Assembly: GCF_000327065.1 (NCBI RefSeq) | Contig: NC_019936.1 | Span: 248,001 to 312,000 of the forward strand | Origin: Stutzerimonas stutzeri RCH2 | Lineage (GTDB): Bacteria; Pseudomonadota; Gammaproteobacteria; Pseudomonadales; Pseudomonadaceae | Direction: 5' to 3' | DNA length: 64,000 nt | Part shown: piece after piece, positions 20,260 through 28,593 of the stretch | How the letters are laid out: every line of letters begins with the position of its first letter | Position numbering within the stretch: position 1 is the first letter of the stretch | The notes under the pieces: model-generated | The model's input: the letters and a program-made list of their open reading frames with translations, nothing else | What the model was told of the DNA's origin: nothing | The model's database searches: none | Position numbers and translations under genes: made by a program

Positions 20260-20432
20260 GATCGCTCGGGTTCCTCTGTTTGGCCTGACGTTAGAGCGTC
20301 GGCGCCAGGAAGAAAAGCACGATGCAGGCCTTGAATGGTGCCTGCCGCTCGGCGACTTATGCCTTTAGGGATATGGTCAGGACCGCTTAAGCGGTGGACA
20401 GTGACGCGATAGCCTTATCCGGAACCCTGCCC

Positions 20433-20837
20433 ATGATGCCAACCCCCTTCGATCAACTGCTGGCCGCTGCGCGCGAGGAGCGCGAACCTCAGCGGCTGCT
20501 GTTCGTTTTCGTCAGTGCCGAACTGCCGGACGATGCCACCGAGGCCGAGCGCCAGCGCTTCGAGGAAAACGCCGGCGGCTCGCTGAAGCCGGTGCTCTGC
20601 GTCGACAAGCTGCCCGAGGAGCTGAGCGACTTCGCCGCGTTGCGCGACGAATCCGCGCGCACCGGGGTGGCCTGGGACCTGCTGTTCGCCGCCGCGCTGC
20701 CGGGGCAGGGCGGCATTACGCCGAACGCCGATGACGCCGAGCAGCCGCTGAAGATGATGGTCAGCGCCATCGAGACCGGCAATATCGGCCGCTTTCTCGC
20801 CTTCGATTGCAACGGTCAGACCGTCGATTTCTATTGA
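20433..20837 (+). CDS. Conserved small cytoplasmic protein, function unknown
   Basis: A 134-residue soluble protein (MMPTPFDQLLAAAR) with strands LLFVFVSAEL and LKPVLCVDKLP and the ending FLAFDCNGQTVDFY. No catalytic motif is recognised. It is strongly codon-adapted and lies where P. aeruginosa has a conserved gene next to rsmD, so it is a real gene. Databases sometimes give such proteins a ribonucleotide-reductase label, which nothing here supports. It ends 11 bp from the convergent rsmD. ATG 20436 is an equally good start. Confidence 0.8.
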   Translation: MMPTPFDQLLAAAREEREPQRLLFVFVSAELPDDATEAERQRFEENAGGSLKPVLCVDKLPEELSDFAALRDESARTGVAWDLLFAAALPGQGGITPNADDAEQPLKMMVSAIETGNIGRFLAFDCNGQTVDFY

Positions 20838-20848
20838 GGCCTTCGGCT

Positions 20849-21463
20849 TCAGCTCGAGGCGGAGCCGGACGGCACGCTGCGCTCCCATAGCGCGTAATGC
20901 ACCTTGCCGGCTTTCTTTTCCCGGTGCAGTCGCCAGTTGCCTGGCAGGCCGAGGCTGGAGGGCACCGCTTCGCTTTCCGTGTAGATCCAGGCGTGTTCGG
21001 CCAGCCAGCCTTTCGTTTCCAGCAGCTCGCAGGCCGGCTGCAGCAGGTTCTTGTTGAATGGCGGGTCGAGGAATACCAGGTCGAAGGGTGTCGGCGACTG
21101 CGTATCCAGGTAGCGCAGGGCATCGCTCTGCAGCAACTGGCCATGGCCGCAGTTGAGCGTATCCAGATGCTTGCGCAAGCTGGCGATGGCGTTGGCGTTC
21201 ACGTCCAGCGCCAGGGCCATGCTGGCGCCGCGTGACAGCGCCTCGAGATAGATCGCGCCACTGCCGGTGAACGGGTCGAGCACCCGTGCGCCGGAGAGGT
21301 ACGGTGCGATCCAGTTGAACAGGGTTTCGCGCACCCGGTCCGGCGTCGGCCGCAGGCCCTCGGCATCGGGGAAGCTGAAGCGGCGCGAGCGCCATTCGCC
21401 ACCGATGATGCGCAACTGGCCCTGGCCGCCGTGGGCGCCGGGTCGAATGGGTGGATTGGCCAT
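20849..21463 (-). CDS. rsmD: 16S rRNA (guanine966-N2)-methyltransferase
   Basis: A 204-residue SAM-dependent methyltransferase of 16S rRNA G966. The N-terminal RIIGGEWRSRRFSFP motif is diagnostic of RsmD. The SAM site reads RVLDPFTGSGAIYLEALSRGA, and the catalytic DPPF motif is in LVFLDPPFNKN. The ATG overlaps the stop of the upstream M16 lipoprotein gene (ATGA type). Confidence 0.96.
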   Translation of the reverse strand: MANPPIRPGAHGGQGQLRIIGGEWRSRRFSFPDAEGLRPTPDRVRETLFNWIAPYLSGARVLDPFTGSGAIYLEALSRGASMALALDVNANAIASLRKHLDTLNCGHGQLLQSDALRYLDTQSPTPFDLVFLDPPFNKNLLQPACELLETKGWLAEHAWIYTESEAVPSSLGLPGNWRLHREKKAGKVHYALWERSVPSGSASS

Positions 21464-23004
21464 CAGTGCTCCGGAACGCCGCTGGGCTGTTCGACTGGTT
21501 TATCGGTGGGCGGCGGCAGCGGTTGTTGTTCGACGCTGGGGCCGGCGGTGACGATGACGAAGGCATCTTCCTGCAGGTGTTTGTTCATCGCCGTCTTGAC
21601 CTGTTCGACGGTCAGCGCCTGCACCTCGCCCATGAAATCCTCCAGGTAGGTCAGCGGCAGGTCGTAGAAGCCGATGCTGCCGAGCTGACCGACGATGTCG
21701 GCGTTGCTGGCGGTGGACAGCGGGAAGCTGCCGGCGATTTCGCGTTTGCTGCGCTGCAGTTCGGCCTCGCTGGGGCCCTCGGCGAGATAGTCGCGGACCA
21801 GCTGCTGCACCAGTTCCAGCGCACCGTCGGTGAGTTCGGCACGGGTCTGCATGCTGATCATGAATGGCCCTTCGGCGCGCATCGGGCTGAAGCCGGAATA
21901 GATGCCGTAGGTCAGGCCGCGCTTCTCGCGCACCTCTTCCATCAGCCGCGTACCGAAACCGCCACCACCGAGGATCTGATTGCCCAGGTACAGCGCTGCG
22001 TAGTCCGGGTGACCGCGCGGGATGCCGAGCTGGGCCAGCATCAGGTGGCTCTGGTTGGACGGGAAGTCGATATGGTGCTTGCCGGCCACGGGTGCCTTGG
22101 GCGTCGGCGTTGCGGGCAGCGCTGGGCCTTCTGGCAGGGCTGCGGAAACTTCGGCAGCGAGTGCTTCGGCTTCTTCACGGGAAAGGTCGCCGACCAGCGC
22201 GATCACCGCATTGCCTGCCGCATAGGCACGGGCGTGAAATTCGCGTAGCTGCTCGACGCTGATCCCGGGCACCGACTCTGGCGTGCCTTCGCTCGGGTGC
22301 GCGTAGGGGTGGTCGCCATAGAGCTGCTCGAACAGCTCCAGGCTGGCCAGCTTGCCGGGGTTCTGCTTCTGGAATTCGAAGCCGGCGAGCAGCTGGTTCT
22401 TGATCCGTTGCAGCGAGTCGGCCGGGAAGGTCGGCTGCCCGATGACCTGATTGAACAGCGCCAGGGCCGGCTCACGCTTGTCCGGCGCGCTCAGGCTGCG
22501 CAGGCTGACCACCGCCATGTCGCGGTAGGAACCGTTGCCGAAGTCGGCGCCGAGGCCTTCGAAGCCGCGAGCGATGGCGCTGACATCCTTGCCCTCGACA
22601 CCCTCGTTGAGCATGGCGTTGGTCAGCAGCGCCAGGCCGGGTACTTCGCCATCCTGGCTGCTGCCGGCGGAAAAGGTCAGGCGCAGGTCGAACATCGGCA
22701 GCTCGCGAGCCTCGACGAACAGTACCTTGGCGCCCTCTGCGGTTTGCCAGCTCTGGATGTCCAGCTTGCGCCGGGCGAGCGGCTGGTCGCCGAGCTCGGC
22801 AAGCGACTCCAGGCGTGGCTTCTCAGACGTTGCGGGTTCCTCGGTCGGCACGGCCGGCTGGGCGGCTTCGCGCGCGACGTCCTGCTTCACCGGTTCGCCG
22901 GGTTGGGGCAGGGCCTTGGAGCCTTCATCGCAGCCCGCAAGCCCGAAACTGGCCACCAGCAGCAGGCCGAGCAGGCCATTGCGCAGGGCACTGAAATCAT
23001 TCAT
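21463..23004 (-). CDS. M16 family metallopeptidase homologue, catalytically degenerate lipoprotein
   Basis: A 513-residue M16 (pitrilysin/processing-peptidase) fold protein with a lipoprotein signal ending in LAGC. Where active M16 enzymes have HxxEH, this protein reads GLALLTNAMLNEG, lacking both histidines and the glutamate, so it should not hydrolyse peptides. The C-terminal half is normal (FGTRLMEEVREKRGLTYGIYSGF). It is probably the non-catalytic subunit of a heterodimer with the active protein encoded immediately upstream; the two genes overlap by 8 bp. Start chosen at MNDFSALRN for the lipobox. Confidence 0.9.
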   Translation of the reverse strand: MNDFSALRNGLLGLLLVASFGLAGCDEGSKALPQPGEPVKQDVAREAAQPAVPTEEPATSEKPRLESLAELGDQPLARRKLDIQSWQTAEGAKVLFVEARELPMFDLRLTFSAGSSQDGEVPGLALLTNAMLNEGVEGKDVSAIARGFEGLGADFGNGSYRDMAVVSLRSLSAPDKREPALALFNQVIGQPTFPADSLQRIKNQLLAGFEFQKQNPGKLASLELFEQLYGDHPYAHPSEGTPESVPGISVEQLREFHARAYAAGNAVIALVGDLSREEAEALAAEVSAALPEGPALPATPTPKAPVAGKHHIDFPSNQSHLMLAQLGIPRGHPDYAALYLGNQILGGGGFGTRLMEEVREKRGLTYGIYSGFSPMRAEGPFMISMQTRAELTDGALELVQQLVRDYLAEGPSEAELQRSKREIAGSFPLSTASNADIVGQLGSIGFYDLPLTYLEDFMGEVQALTVEQVKTAMNKHLQEDAFVIVTAGPSVEQQPLPPPTDKPVEQPSGVPEH

Positions 23005-24349
23005 CACGGGCTTCCTCGGGCAGTACATGGGCGACGCTCAGGCGGGAGCGGGTGAAGTAGGTGCTGGCGGCCTGCTGGATGTCTTCGGGCGTGACGGCTT
23101 CCAAGGCATTCAGCTCCTCGTCCATCAGGCGCCAGGAAAGCCCGACGGTTTCCAGCTTGCCGATGGTGGTGGCCTGCTGGGTGATGGAGTCACGCTCGTA
23201 GACCAGGCCGGCGATGACCTGAGCACGCACGCGCTCGAGCTCGTCTGCCGACGGAGGGCTCTGCTTGAGCGCATCTAGTTCCTGCCAGAGGCCGGCTTCG
23301 ACTTCTTCCAGCGTACGGCCCTTCTGCATGTTCGGTGCGGCGCTGAGGACGAACAGGCTGTCGCCACGGGCATAGGCGTCGTACCAGGCCGAGGCGCTGG
23401 TGACCAATTCTTCGCCGCGCTCCAGCCGCTCTGGCAGACGCGCGCTGTAGCCACCGTCGAGCAGGGCAGAGATCAACCGCAGCGCATGGACCTGGCGGGC
23501 GTTCTCCTCGGTCGCCAGGCTCGGCGTATTGAAGGCCATCATCAGCGTCGGCAGCTGCGTCTTCACGTGCAGCCTGAGGCGCCGTTCGCCCGGTTCGGCC
23601 AGTTCCAGCGGGCGCTTGGCTGCCGGTACTTCACGTTTCTCGATGGCGCCGAAGAAGCGCTCGGCCAGCCCGCGGACCTCATCGGCGGTCACGTCGCCGA
23701 CCACCACCAGGGTAGCGTTGTTCGGTGCGTACCACTGTTCGTACCAGGCGCGCAGCTCGTCGGCCTGCATGCGGTTGAGGTCGGCCATCCAGCCAATGGT
23801 CGGGTTGCGGTAGCCGCTGGCGGGGTAGGCGATGGTCTTGAAGCGCTCATAGGCCAGCGAGCTGGGCTTGTCGTCCGTGCGCAGGCGACGTTCTTCCTTG
23901 ATCACCTCGATCTCGCGGGCGAACTCTTCCGGCGGCAGCTTGAGGCTGGCCAGGCGGTCGGCTTCGAGCTCGAAGGCCACGGCCAGGCGGTCACGTGCCA
24001 GGACCTGGTAGTAGGCGGTGTAGTCGTCGCTGGTGAAGGCATTTTCCTCGGCGCCAAGCTCGCGCAGGATGCGCGAGGCTTCGCCGGCATCGAGCTTGCG
24101 GCTGCCCTTGAACATCATGTGCTCGAGGGCGTGGGAGAGGCCGGTCTGGCCAGCCGTCTCGTAGCTGGAGCCAACCTTGTACCAGAGCTGTGACACCACC
24201 ACGGGGGCGCGATGGTCCTCGCGAACGATCACTTTCAGCCCGTTGTCGAGGAAGAACTCGTGGGTTGGCTGGTTGTCTGCTGCTGCCAGCAGGGGCAGAT
24301 AAAGCGCTCCGAGCAGCAGGGCGGCGGCGCGGCGTAACATCAGAGGCAT
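22997..24349 (-). CDS. M16 family zinc peptidase, active subunit
   Basis: A 450-residue periplasmic zinc peptidase. A signal peptide (RRAAALLLGALYLPLLAAA) precedes the M16 domain. The inverted zinc site HxxEH is intact in GLSHALEHMMFKGS, and the downstream glutamate region REIEVIKEERR is present. The start at 24349 (MPLMLRRAA) is preferred; MLRRAA at 24340 is possible. It overlaps the inactive M16 lipoprotein gene, suggesting a catalytic/regulatory pair. Divergent from ftsY. Confidence 0.93.
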   Translation of the reverse strand: MPLMLRRAAALLLGALYLPLLAAADNQPTHEFFLDNGLKVIVREDHRAPVVVSQLWYKVGSSYETAGQTGLSHALEHMMFKGSRKLDAGEASRILRELGAEENAFTSDDYTAYYQVLARDRLAVAFELEADRLASLKLPPEEFAREIEVIKEERRLRTDDKPSSLAYERFKTIAYPASGYRNPTIGWMADLNRMQADELRAWYEQWYAPNNATLVVVGDVTADEVRGLAERFFGAIEKREVPAAKRPLELAEPGERRLRLHVKTQLPTLMMAFNTPSLATEENARQVHALRLISALLDGGYSARLPERLERGEELVTSASAWYDAYARGDSLFVLSAAPNMQKGRTLEEVEAGLWQELDALKQSPPSADELERVRAQVIAGLVYERDSITQQATTIGKLETVGLSWRLMDEELNALEAVTPEDIQQAASTYFTRSRLSVAHVLPEEARDE

Positions 24350-24529
24350 AGTCGGGACTCGTCCAGTTGGTGTCCGCCACGGCAGACTGGCAGGGCGGCA
24401 ACACGGCAGCCATGGTACTGGTGCGTGCGGATCAGGCAAAGCCGGGATATCCGCTGCCTAACCGGCCCTGATAGAGGAGTCCGTGCTTAGCGCACCCGCT
24501 TTGCGAGGTGCTAGGATAGAGCCCGTTTG

Positions 24530-24550
24530 GCCGGCAGCGTGGCTGCCGGC
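24530..24550 (+). repeat. Perfect inverted repeat in the ftsY leader
   Basis: GCCGGCAGC (24530-24538) and GCTGCCGGC (24542-24550) flank GTG, forming a 9-bp stem with a 3-base loop, 28 bp before the ftsY start. It could be a leader hairpin or an operator in the 229-bp divergent region between the M16 genes and ftsY. The rest of that region shows no other convincing signal. Confidence 0.4.
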
Positions 24551-24578
24551 GTATCGCACCCTTGAGAATACCTTCTCC

Positions 24579-25855
<1,277 letters not shown>

Positions 25856-25859
<4 letters not shown>

Positions 25860-26527
25860 TCCGTTTCGAACAGGTCGGCAAACGCTATCCCAACGGCCAC
25901 GTCGGGTTGCACGAGCTTTCCTTCCAGGTGCGTCGCGGCGAATTCCTCTTCGTCACCGGCCACTCCGGCGCCGGTAAAAGCACACTGCTGCGCCTGCTGC
26001 TGGCTATGGAGCGCCCTACCAGCGGCAAGCTGCTGCTGGCCGGGCAGGATCTGTCGCGGATCACCAATTCGCAGATTCCGTTCCTGCGCCGGCAGATCGG
26101 CGTGGTGTTCCAGAACCATCAGCTGCTGTTCGATCGAACCGTGTTCGATAACGTCGGCCTGCCGCTGCAGATTCTCGGGCTCAACAAGCGCGAGATCGGC
26201 CAGCGGGTGATGACCGCGCTCGAGCGCGTCAGCCTCAAGGACAAGGCGCTGCAGTACCCGGCCGATCTTTCCACCGGTCAGCAGCAGCGTGTCGGCATCG
26301 CCCGCGCCGTGGTACATCGCCCGGCCCTGCTGCTGGCGGACGAACCTACCGGCAACCTCGACCCGCGGCTGGCGGCGGAGATCATGGGCGTTTTCGAAGA
26401 CATCAATCGCCTCGGCACCACCGTTCTGATCGCCAGTCACGACCTGGCGCTGATCGCGCGGATGCGTCATCGCATGCTGACCCTGCAGCGCGGTCGCCTG
26501 ATCGGTGATGGGGAGGCCAGCCGATGA
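25856..26527 (+). CDS. ftsE: Cell division ATP-binding protein FtsE
   Basis: A 223-residue ABC ATPase that works with FtsX to activate septal peptidoglycan hydrolases. Walker A is GHSGAGKST, the signature loop STGQQQRV, Walker B LLLADEPTGNLD and the switch His in IASHD. Starts in an ATGA overlap with ftsY and ends in an ATGA overlap with ftsX. Confidence 0.98.
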
Positions 26528-27543
26528 GCAGCGAACGCAATCCCAAGACCACCCCGAGCACGGCCGAGCGTGTCGGTGGCTCGGTGAAGAAGCCCGAGCA
26601 ACCGCATAGTGACGAGCCGGACTTCAAGACGTTGTTCCACGCCTGGCTGGAAAGCCACCGGGCCAGCCTGGTCGACAGCCTCGGTCGTCTGCTCAAGCAG
26701 CCGATCGGCAGCTTCTTCACCTGCCTGGTGATGGCCGTGGCGCTGAGCCTGCCGATGGGCCTGGCGTTGCTGCTGGACAATGTCGAGCGACTTGGCGGCT
26801 CCTGGCAGCGCGCAGCGCAGATTTCCCTGTTCATGCAACTGGATGTGGACGCAGGTGCGGGTGAGCGCTTGCGCGACGAGGTCGCCGACATGCCAGATGT
26901 GGCAACGGCGGACTGGGTCAGCCGTGAGCAGGCTCTGGAAGAGTTTCAGCAGCTTTCCGGACTCGGCGAAGCGCTCAAGGAACTGCCGGAGAATCCGCTG
27001 CCGGGCGTGATCGTGGTGACGCCCAATGAAGTCGACAAGGACAAGCTCGAAGCGCTGCGCCTGCAGCTGGCCGAGCTGCCTGGCGTGCAGCAGGCCCAGC
27101 TGGATCTGCTCTGGGTCGAACGTCTGACGGCGATTCTCAAGCTCGGCGACCGCTTCGTCTTCGGTCTGACCCTGTTGCTGATCGCCACGCTGCTGCTGGT
27201 GATCGGCAACACCATTCGCCTGCATATCGAGAACCGCCGCACCGAGATCGAGGTGGTCAAGCTGGTCGGCGGCACCGACGGTTACGTGCGCCGGCCTTTC
27301 CTTTACATGGGCGCCATTTACGGGCTGGGCGCGGGGCTGATCGCCTGGCTGCTGCTGGCTTACGGCTTGGGTTGGCTGAACGAGGCGGTGGTGAGTCTGG
27401 CCGGTCTCTACGGCAGCGATTTCGGTCTGGAAGGCGTTCCGGCTGGTGATGCACTGTCGCTGGTGATCGGTGCCGTGCTGCTCGGATACATAGGCGCCTG
27501 GCTGGCTGTTGCGAGGCACCTCAGTGAACTTGCTCCTCGATAA
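26524..27543 (+). CDS. ftsX: Cell division membrane protein FtsX
   Basis: A 339-residue permease-like partner of FtsE. After a long polar N-terminus it has a membrane helix (FFTCLVMAVALSLPMGLALLL), a large periplasmic loop (about 95-215), and three C-terminal helices including FGLTLLLIATLLLVIGNTI and the last one ending LGYIGAWLAVARHL. The cytoplasmic ENRRTEIEVVKLVGG coupling segment that contacts FtsE is intact. Overlaps ftsE by 4 bp. Confidence 0.97.
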   Translation: MSSERNPKTTPSTAERVGGSVKKPEQPHSDEPDFKTLFHAWLESHRASLVDSLGRLLKQPIGSFFTCLVMAVALSLPMGLALLLDNVERLGGSWQRAAQISLFMQLDVDAGAGERLRDEVADMPDVATADWVSREQALEEFQQLSGLGEALKELPENPLPGVIVVTPNEVDKDKLEALRLQLAELPGVQQAQLDLLWVERLTAILKLGDRFVFGLTLLLIATLLLVIGNTIRLHIENRRTEIEVVKLVGGTDGYVRRPFLYMGAIYGLGAGLIAWLLLAYGLGWLNEAVVSLAGLYGSDFGLEGVPAGDALSLVIGAVLLGYIGAWLAVARHLSELAPR

Positions 27544-27577
27544 AAAACTCCTTTAATAACAATGACTTGACAGGTCC

Positions 27578-27598
27578 CCTGTGGAACTTTTCCACAGG
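27578..27598. promoter_or_regulatory. Palindrome upstream of rpoH containing a near-consensus DnaA box
   Basis: CCTGTGGAA and TTCCACAGG are perfect inverted 9-mers separated by CTT, just upstream of the rpoH promoter candidate. TTTTCCACA (27588-27596) differs from the DnaA box TTATCCACA at one base. E. coli rpoH is known to be DnaA-sensitive, so a regulatory role is plausible but untested; it could also be a hairpin ending ftsX transcripts. Confidence 0.45.
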
Positions 27599-27599
27599 C

Positions 27600-27627
27600 T
27601 TGCAGTCTCATGCGGCAATGCTAAACT
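27600..27627 (+). promoter_or_regulatory. Candidate sigma-70 promoter of rpoH
   Basis: TTGCAG (27600-27605) and TAAACT (27622-27627) with 16-base spacing; the -10 is preceded by TGC, an extended -10. It would start transcripts near 27634, giving a short leader before the GGAGG ribosome site and the ATG at 27656. Confidence 0.55.
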
Positions 27628-27655
27628 GCTGCAGCTTCGTCATTGGAGGTACTGC

Positions 27656-28510
27656 ATGACAACTACTCTGCAACCTGTTCAAGCGCTAGTCCCGGGAGCC
27701 AATCTCGAGGCCTACGTGCAGACCGTGAACAGCCTCCCGCTGCTCACCGTCGAGCAGGAGCGCGAGCTGGCCGGGCGCCTCTTTTATCATCAGGATCTCG
27801 AAGCAGCCCGGCAAATGGTGCTGGCGCACCTGCGTTTCGTCGTTCATATCGCTCGCAGCTACTCCGGCTACGGACTGGCCCAGGCCGACCTTATCCAGGA
27901 AGGCAACGTCGGCTTGATGAAGGCGGTCAAGCGTTTCAATCCGGAGATGGGCGTGCGGTTGGTGTCGTTCGCCGTGCACTGGATTCGCGCCGAGATTCAC
28001 GAGTTCATCCTGCGCAACTGGCGCATCGTCAAGGTCGCGACCACCAAGGCGCAGCGCAAGCTGTTCTTCAATCTGCGCAGCCAGAAGAAGCGTCTGGCCT
28101 GGCTGAACAACGATGAAGTGACCGCCGTGGCTGATAGCCTGGGCGTCGAGCCGCATGAAGTGCGCGAGATGGAAAGCCGTCTGACCGGCCACGACATGGC
28201 CTTCGATCCGGCGGCTGATGCCGACGACGACAGCGCGTACCAGTCGCCGGCGCATTATCTGGAAGATCATCGCTACGACCCGGCCCGTCAGCTGGAAGAT
28301 GCCGACTGGAGCGACAGCTCCACTTCCAGTCTGCATACGGCGCTCGAGGGTCTTGATGAGCGCAGCCGGGACATTCTCCAGCAGCGCTGGCTGAACGAGG
28401 ACAAGGCCACCCTGCATGACTTGGCGGCCAAGTACAACGTGTCGGCCGAGCGCATTCGTCAGCTGGAAAAGAATGCGATGAACAAACTCAAGGGCTCGAT
28501 TCAGGCCTGA
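27656..28510 (+). CDS. rpoH: RNA polymerase heat-shock sigma factor RpoH (sigma-32)
   Basis: A 284-residue sigma-70 family factor that directs heat-shock gene transcription. Region 2 is complete ([38 protein letters not shown], then [15 protein letters not shown]). The diagnostic RpoH box QRKLFFNLR is near residue 133. Region 4 HTH reads [26 protein letters not shown]. The ATG at 27656 has GGAGG 6 bases upstream; nothing longer is needed. Own promoter and a strong terminator, so it is a separate unit from ftsYEX. Confidence 0.98.
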   Translation: MTTTLQPVQALVPGANLEAYVQTVNSLPLLTVEQERELAGRLFYHQDLEAARQMVLAHLRFVVHIARSYSGYGLAQADLIQEGNVGLMKAVKRFNPEMGVRLVSFAVHWIRAEIHEFILRNWRIVKVATTKAQRKLFFNLRSQKKRLAWLNNDEVTAVADSLGVEPHEVREMESRLTGHDMAFDPAADADDDSAYQSPAHYLEDHRYDPARQLEDADWSDSSTSSLHTALEGLDERSRDILQQRWLNEDKATLHDLAAKYNVSAERIRQLEKNAMNKLKGSIQA

Positions 28511-28532
28511 CGCGCGGCAGCGTAGAAAAGCG

Positions 28533-28566
28533 AAACGCGGGATGCCATTGGCTCCCGCGTTTTTTG
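28533..28566 (+). terminator. Rho-independent terminator of rpoH
   Basis: A 10-bp stem (AAACGCGGGA at 28533-28542, TCCCGCGTTT at 28553-28562) is followed by a T-run, 22 bp after the rpoH stop. The best terminator in the window. Confidence 0.95.
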
Positions 28567-28593
28567 TTGCCCGCCGTTCACCACGGGTGCCGC

